This document shows, piece after piece, positions 62,154-64,000 of a DNA stretch of 64,000 nucleotides. Source of the DNA: Oscillospiraceae bacterium. Lineage in GTDB: Bacteria > Bacillota > Clostridia > Oscillospirales > Oscillospiraceae. The notes beneath the pieces are model-generated. The model was not told the origin of the DNA. It searched no databases and saw only the letters and a list, made by a program, of their open reading frames with translations. The first letter of the stretch is position 1, and each line of letters starts with the position of its first letter. Position numbers and translations under genes: made by a program. Location of the stretch: the NCBI GenBank assembly GCA_017516065.1, contig JAFWDQ010000023.1, positions 1-64,000 on the forward strand, read 5' to 3'.

Positions 62154-63827
62154 TTATTCCGCTGAGATGAGGTAGTAGTATACGGGCTGGCCGCCGGGCA
62201 GAAGAGTGAGCTCCACCTCGGGACAGGCGGCCTCAAACAGGGCCGCCGCCTGGGCGGCCTCTTCCTCCCCGACACCCTCGCCGTAATAGAGGGTCACATA
62301 GGAGGCGTCGGCGCAGAAGGGAGAGCGGGCCAGTCGGTCCAGCAGGTCCGGCAGTTCCGGGGCGGTGCCGAACAGCTTTCCGTCCACCAGCGCCAGATAG
62401 TCGCCCTGGGAGATCTCCGTGCCGTCGAACACGGAGTCGCGGGCAGCGTATGTGATCTCCGCGGTGCGGACCATGCCGGCGGCGGAGGTCATGGCCTCGG
62501 TGTTGTCCTCCTCAGAGGCGTCGGGATCGAAGGCCAGCATGGCGGAGATGCCCTGGGGCACCGTGGCCGTGGGCAGGACGATCACCTTCTTGTCGGACAA
62601 CGGCACGCACTGCTGCGCCGCCATGACGATGTTTTTGTTGTTGGGCAGCACATAGACGATCTGAGAGGGCGTCTGATCGATGCGGGACAGGATGTCCTCC
62701 GTGGACGGGTTCATGGTCTGACCGCCGCCCACCAGGCTGTCCACGCCCAGATTGCGGAATACGTCCTCCAGACCCGCGCCGGCGCAGACGGCCACAAAGC
62801 CGTATTTCTGCGTGGGCTCTGCGATCTGTCGCTCCTCCGGACCGCTCTCCGGCTCCGGCTGGGGCGAGTTGGACTTGTCCAGCAGCGCCGTATGCTGACG
62901 GCGCATATTCTCGATCTTTACCGTGACAAGCGGACCGTAGGTCAGGGCCTCCTGAAGGACCAGACCGGGGTCGTTGGTATGGACGTGGACCTTGACGATC
63001 TCGTCGTCATCCACGAGAACGAGACTGTCGCCCAGTTCGTTGAGGAATGCCCGCAGCAGATCCGGGTCCTTGTCCGTGGCCCGCTCGGCGATGAACTCCG
63101 TACAGTAGCTGAAGCGGATGTCCTCCGTCTCAAAGGAGGAGAAGGGCGTGGCCTCCTCGACGCTGTCCTGAGGCTCTGAGGAGGCGGGGATGCCGCCGTC
63201 GTCGGTGACGGGAGTGCCCCGCAGGGCGGCCAGCATCCCGTCGAGAATAATCAGATAGCCCTTGGCGCCGGCGTCCACGACGCCGGCCTTTTTCAGTACG
63301 GGGTTCTGCTCCGTGGTGTTGGGCAGGACCCCGTAGCCGGCCTTGATGGTCTCCTGCAGGACAAACTCAGCGGAGGGGTTCTCTCCGGCGGCCGCCTGGG
63401 CCCGGCGGGCACTGAGGCGGGCAATGGTGAGAATGGTGCCCTCCGTGGGCTTCATGACAGCCTTGTAGGCAGTGACAGCACCCTCCCGGAAGCCGGCGGC
63501 CAAGGCCGGTCCGTCAATGACGCCGGCCTCTTTCAGGACCTTGGAAAAGCCCCGGAACAGCAGGGAAAGGATCACGCCGGAATTGCCCCGGGCGCCCCGC
63601 AGCAGGGCGGCGGCGGCCGTGGAAGTCACTTCTCCGGCGGTGGCAAACTCACGCTTTGACAGTTCGGTGCCGGCGGTGGTGATGGTCAGGCTCATGTTGG
63701 TGCCCGTGTCACCGTCCGGGACCGGGAATACGTTTAATTCATTGACTGCTTGCGCCTGAAGACGAATCGCGGCTGCACCGGAGAGGAACATCTCCTTCAT
63801 GGCAGCGGCGTCAATGACATCTTTCAT
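62154..63827 (-). CDS. fakA: Fatty acid kinase catalytic subunit (DAK2-domain protein, YloV-like)
   Basis: 557 residues. The N-terminal DAK2 kinase domain has NVFPVPDGDTGTNMSLT (about 30-46) and ARGNSGVILSLL; a linker and a DegV-like C-terminal domain with VYVLPNNKNIVMAAQQ follow. FakA phosphorylates fatty acids held by FakB for phospholipid synthesis. It lies downstream of an asp23-family gene, the order seen in most Firmicutes. Confidence 0.9.
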   Translation of the reverse strand: MKDVIDAAAMKEMFLSGAAAIRLQAQAVNELNVFPVPDGDTGTNMSLTITTAGTELSKREFATAGEVTSTAAAALLRGARGNSGVILSLLFRGFSKVLKEAGVIDGPALAAGFREGAVTAYKAVMKPTEGTILTIARLSARRAQAAAGENPSAEFVLQETIKAGYGVLPNTTEQNPVLKKAGVVDAGAKGYLIILDGMLAALRGTPVTDDGGIPASSEPQDSVEEATPFSSFETEDIRFSYCTEFIAERATDKDPDLLRAFLNELGDSLVLVDDDEIVKVHVHTNDPGLVLQEALTYGPLVTVKIENMRRQHTALLDKSNSPQPEPESGPEERQIAEPTQKYGFVAVCAGAGLEDVFRNLGVDSLVGGGQTMNPSTEDILSRIDQTPSQIVYVLPNNKNIVMAAQQCVPLSDKKVIVLPTATVPQGISAMLAFDPDASEEDNTEAMTSAAGMVRTAEITYAARDSVFDGTEISQGDYLALVDGKLFGTAPELPDLLDRLARSPFCADASYVTLYYGEGVGEEEAAQAAALFEAACPEVELTLLPGGQPVYYYLISAE

Positions 63828-63861
63828 AGATCGTGGCCCCCTTTTGCCGCATGTGGAGCGG

Positions 63862-64000
63862 TCAGTCGATAGAGATAGAGTCGATATAGACGTCCACAGT
63901 GCGGACAGGGACGCCGGTGTAGCGGGTGACGTTATAGCTCACCTCGTTCATGATCGAGCAGCTGACGGCGTTGAGATTGACACCCAGCTCCACGATGATG
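63862..64000 (-). CDS. Asp23/Gls24-family protein (C-terminal part)
   Basis: The last 45 residues are visible, cut by the window edge: IIVELGVNLNAVSCSIMNEV and then YTGVPVRTVDVYIDSISID. This matches the end of the Asp23/Gls24 (YloU-type) envelope-stress family. It ends 35 bp before fakA and is surely in the same operon. Confidence 0.85.
   Translation of the reverse strand, partial: IIVELGVNLNAVSCSIMNEVSYNVTRYTGVPVRTVDVYIDSISID

Overview
The window reads as chromosome of a GC-rich, spore-forming Firmicute of the Oscillospiraceae type (gut Clostridia such as Lawsonibacter, Flavonifractor or Oscillibacter). The clues are a GC-rich low-CGG/high-CGG split in codon use, sigma-A promoters with extended -10 boxes, SpoIIE and CotF-type spore genes, FtsK/SpoIIIE, an endonuclease-type MutL with no MutH, Asp23-FakA gene order, and many SLH-repeat surface proteins. 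Genus is an inference.

Layout. 1-480 is a block of dispersed hairpin repeats. 463-1782 is a strong promoter, an L10-type leader with attenuator, then rplJ-rplL. 1824-4408 holds a YgiQ-type radical SAM gene convergent with a small lipoprotein gene. 4568-7574 holds acetohydroxyacid synthase (large and small subunits) and a second lipoprotein. 7590-14877 is a complete F1Fo ATP synthase operon on the minus strand (atpI-B-E-F-H-A-G-D-C). 15160-15646 is a CotF pair. 15857-16400 is a repeat block. 16531-19160 has a ZIP metal transporter and a minus-strand trio (phosphopantetheinyl transferase, flavin reductase-like protein, glutaredoxin-like protein). 19242-25165 has a polar amino-acid ABC transporter pair, uppP, ftsK/spoIIIE and tRNA-Leu. 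25223-31388 has an RlmA-type methyltransferase and two large divergent SLH proteins, one a papain-fold peptidase. 31574-32246 is a second full copy of the repeat block. 32288-38358 has a MATE exporter, an ApbE-like lipoprotein, a rubredoxin-glutamate synthase protein and a third SLH protein. 38410-45617 is an organic-acid-looking cluster: MmgE/PrpD enzyme, three tandem MFS transporters and an acyl-CoA ligase. 45620-51008 has pyrC-F-K-D and a histidine phosphatase-GNAT fusion. 51063-52396 has two tRNA-Ser genes and a zinc-ribbon protein. 52402-59058 is the minus-strand miaB-mutS-mutL-GNAT operon with a stray copy of the mutL 3' end beyond it. 59160-64000 has a lipoprotein, spoIIE, fakA and the end of an asp23-family gene.

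How the parts work together. The pyr genes make UMP precursors; the atp operon makes a complete F-type enzyme whose c subunit carries the two-carboxylate signature associated with sodium coupling; mutS and mutL form the mismatch-repair pair. The PrpD-like gene has codon usage as biased as the ribosomal genes, and it lies directly upstream of three transporters, so it is probably an abundant catabolic enzyme whose substrate cannot be named from sequence.

The least explained material is non-coding. Dispersed intergenic arrays of hairpins keep their loops but swap their stem bases in compensating pairs between copies, and two copies of one element appear to have landed inside rho-independent terminators with duplication of the surrounding sequence.
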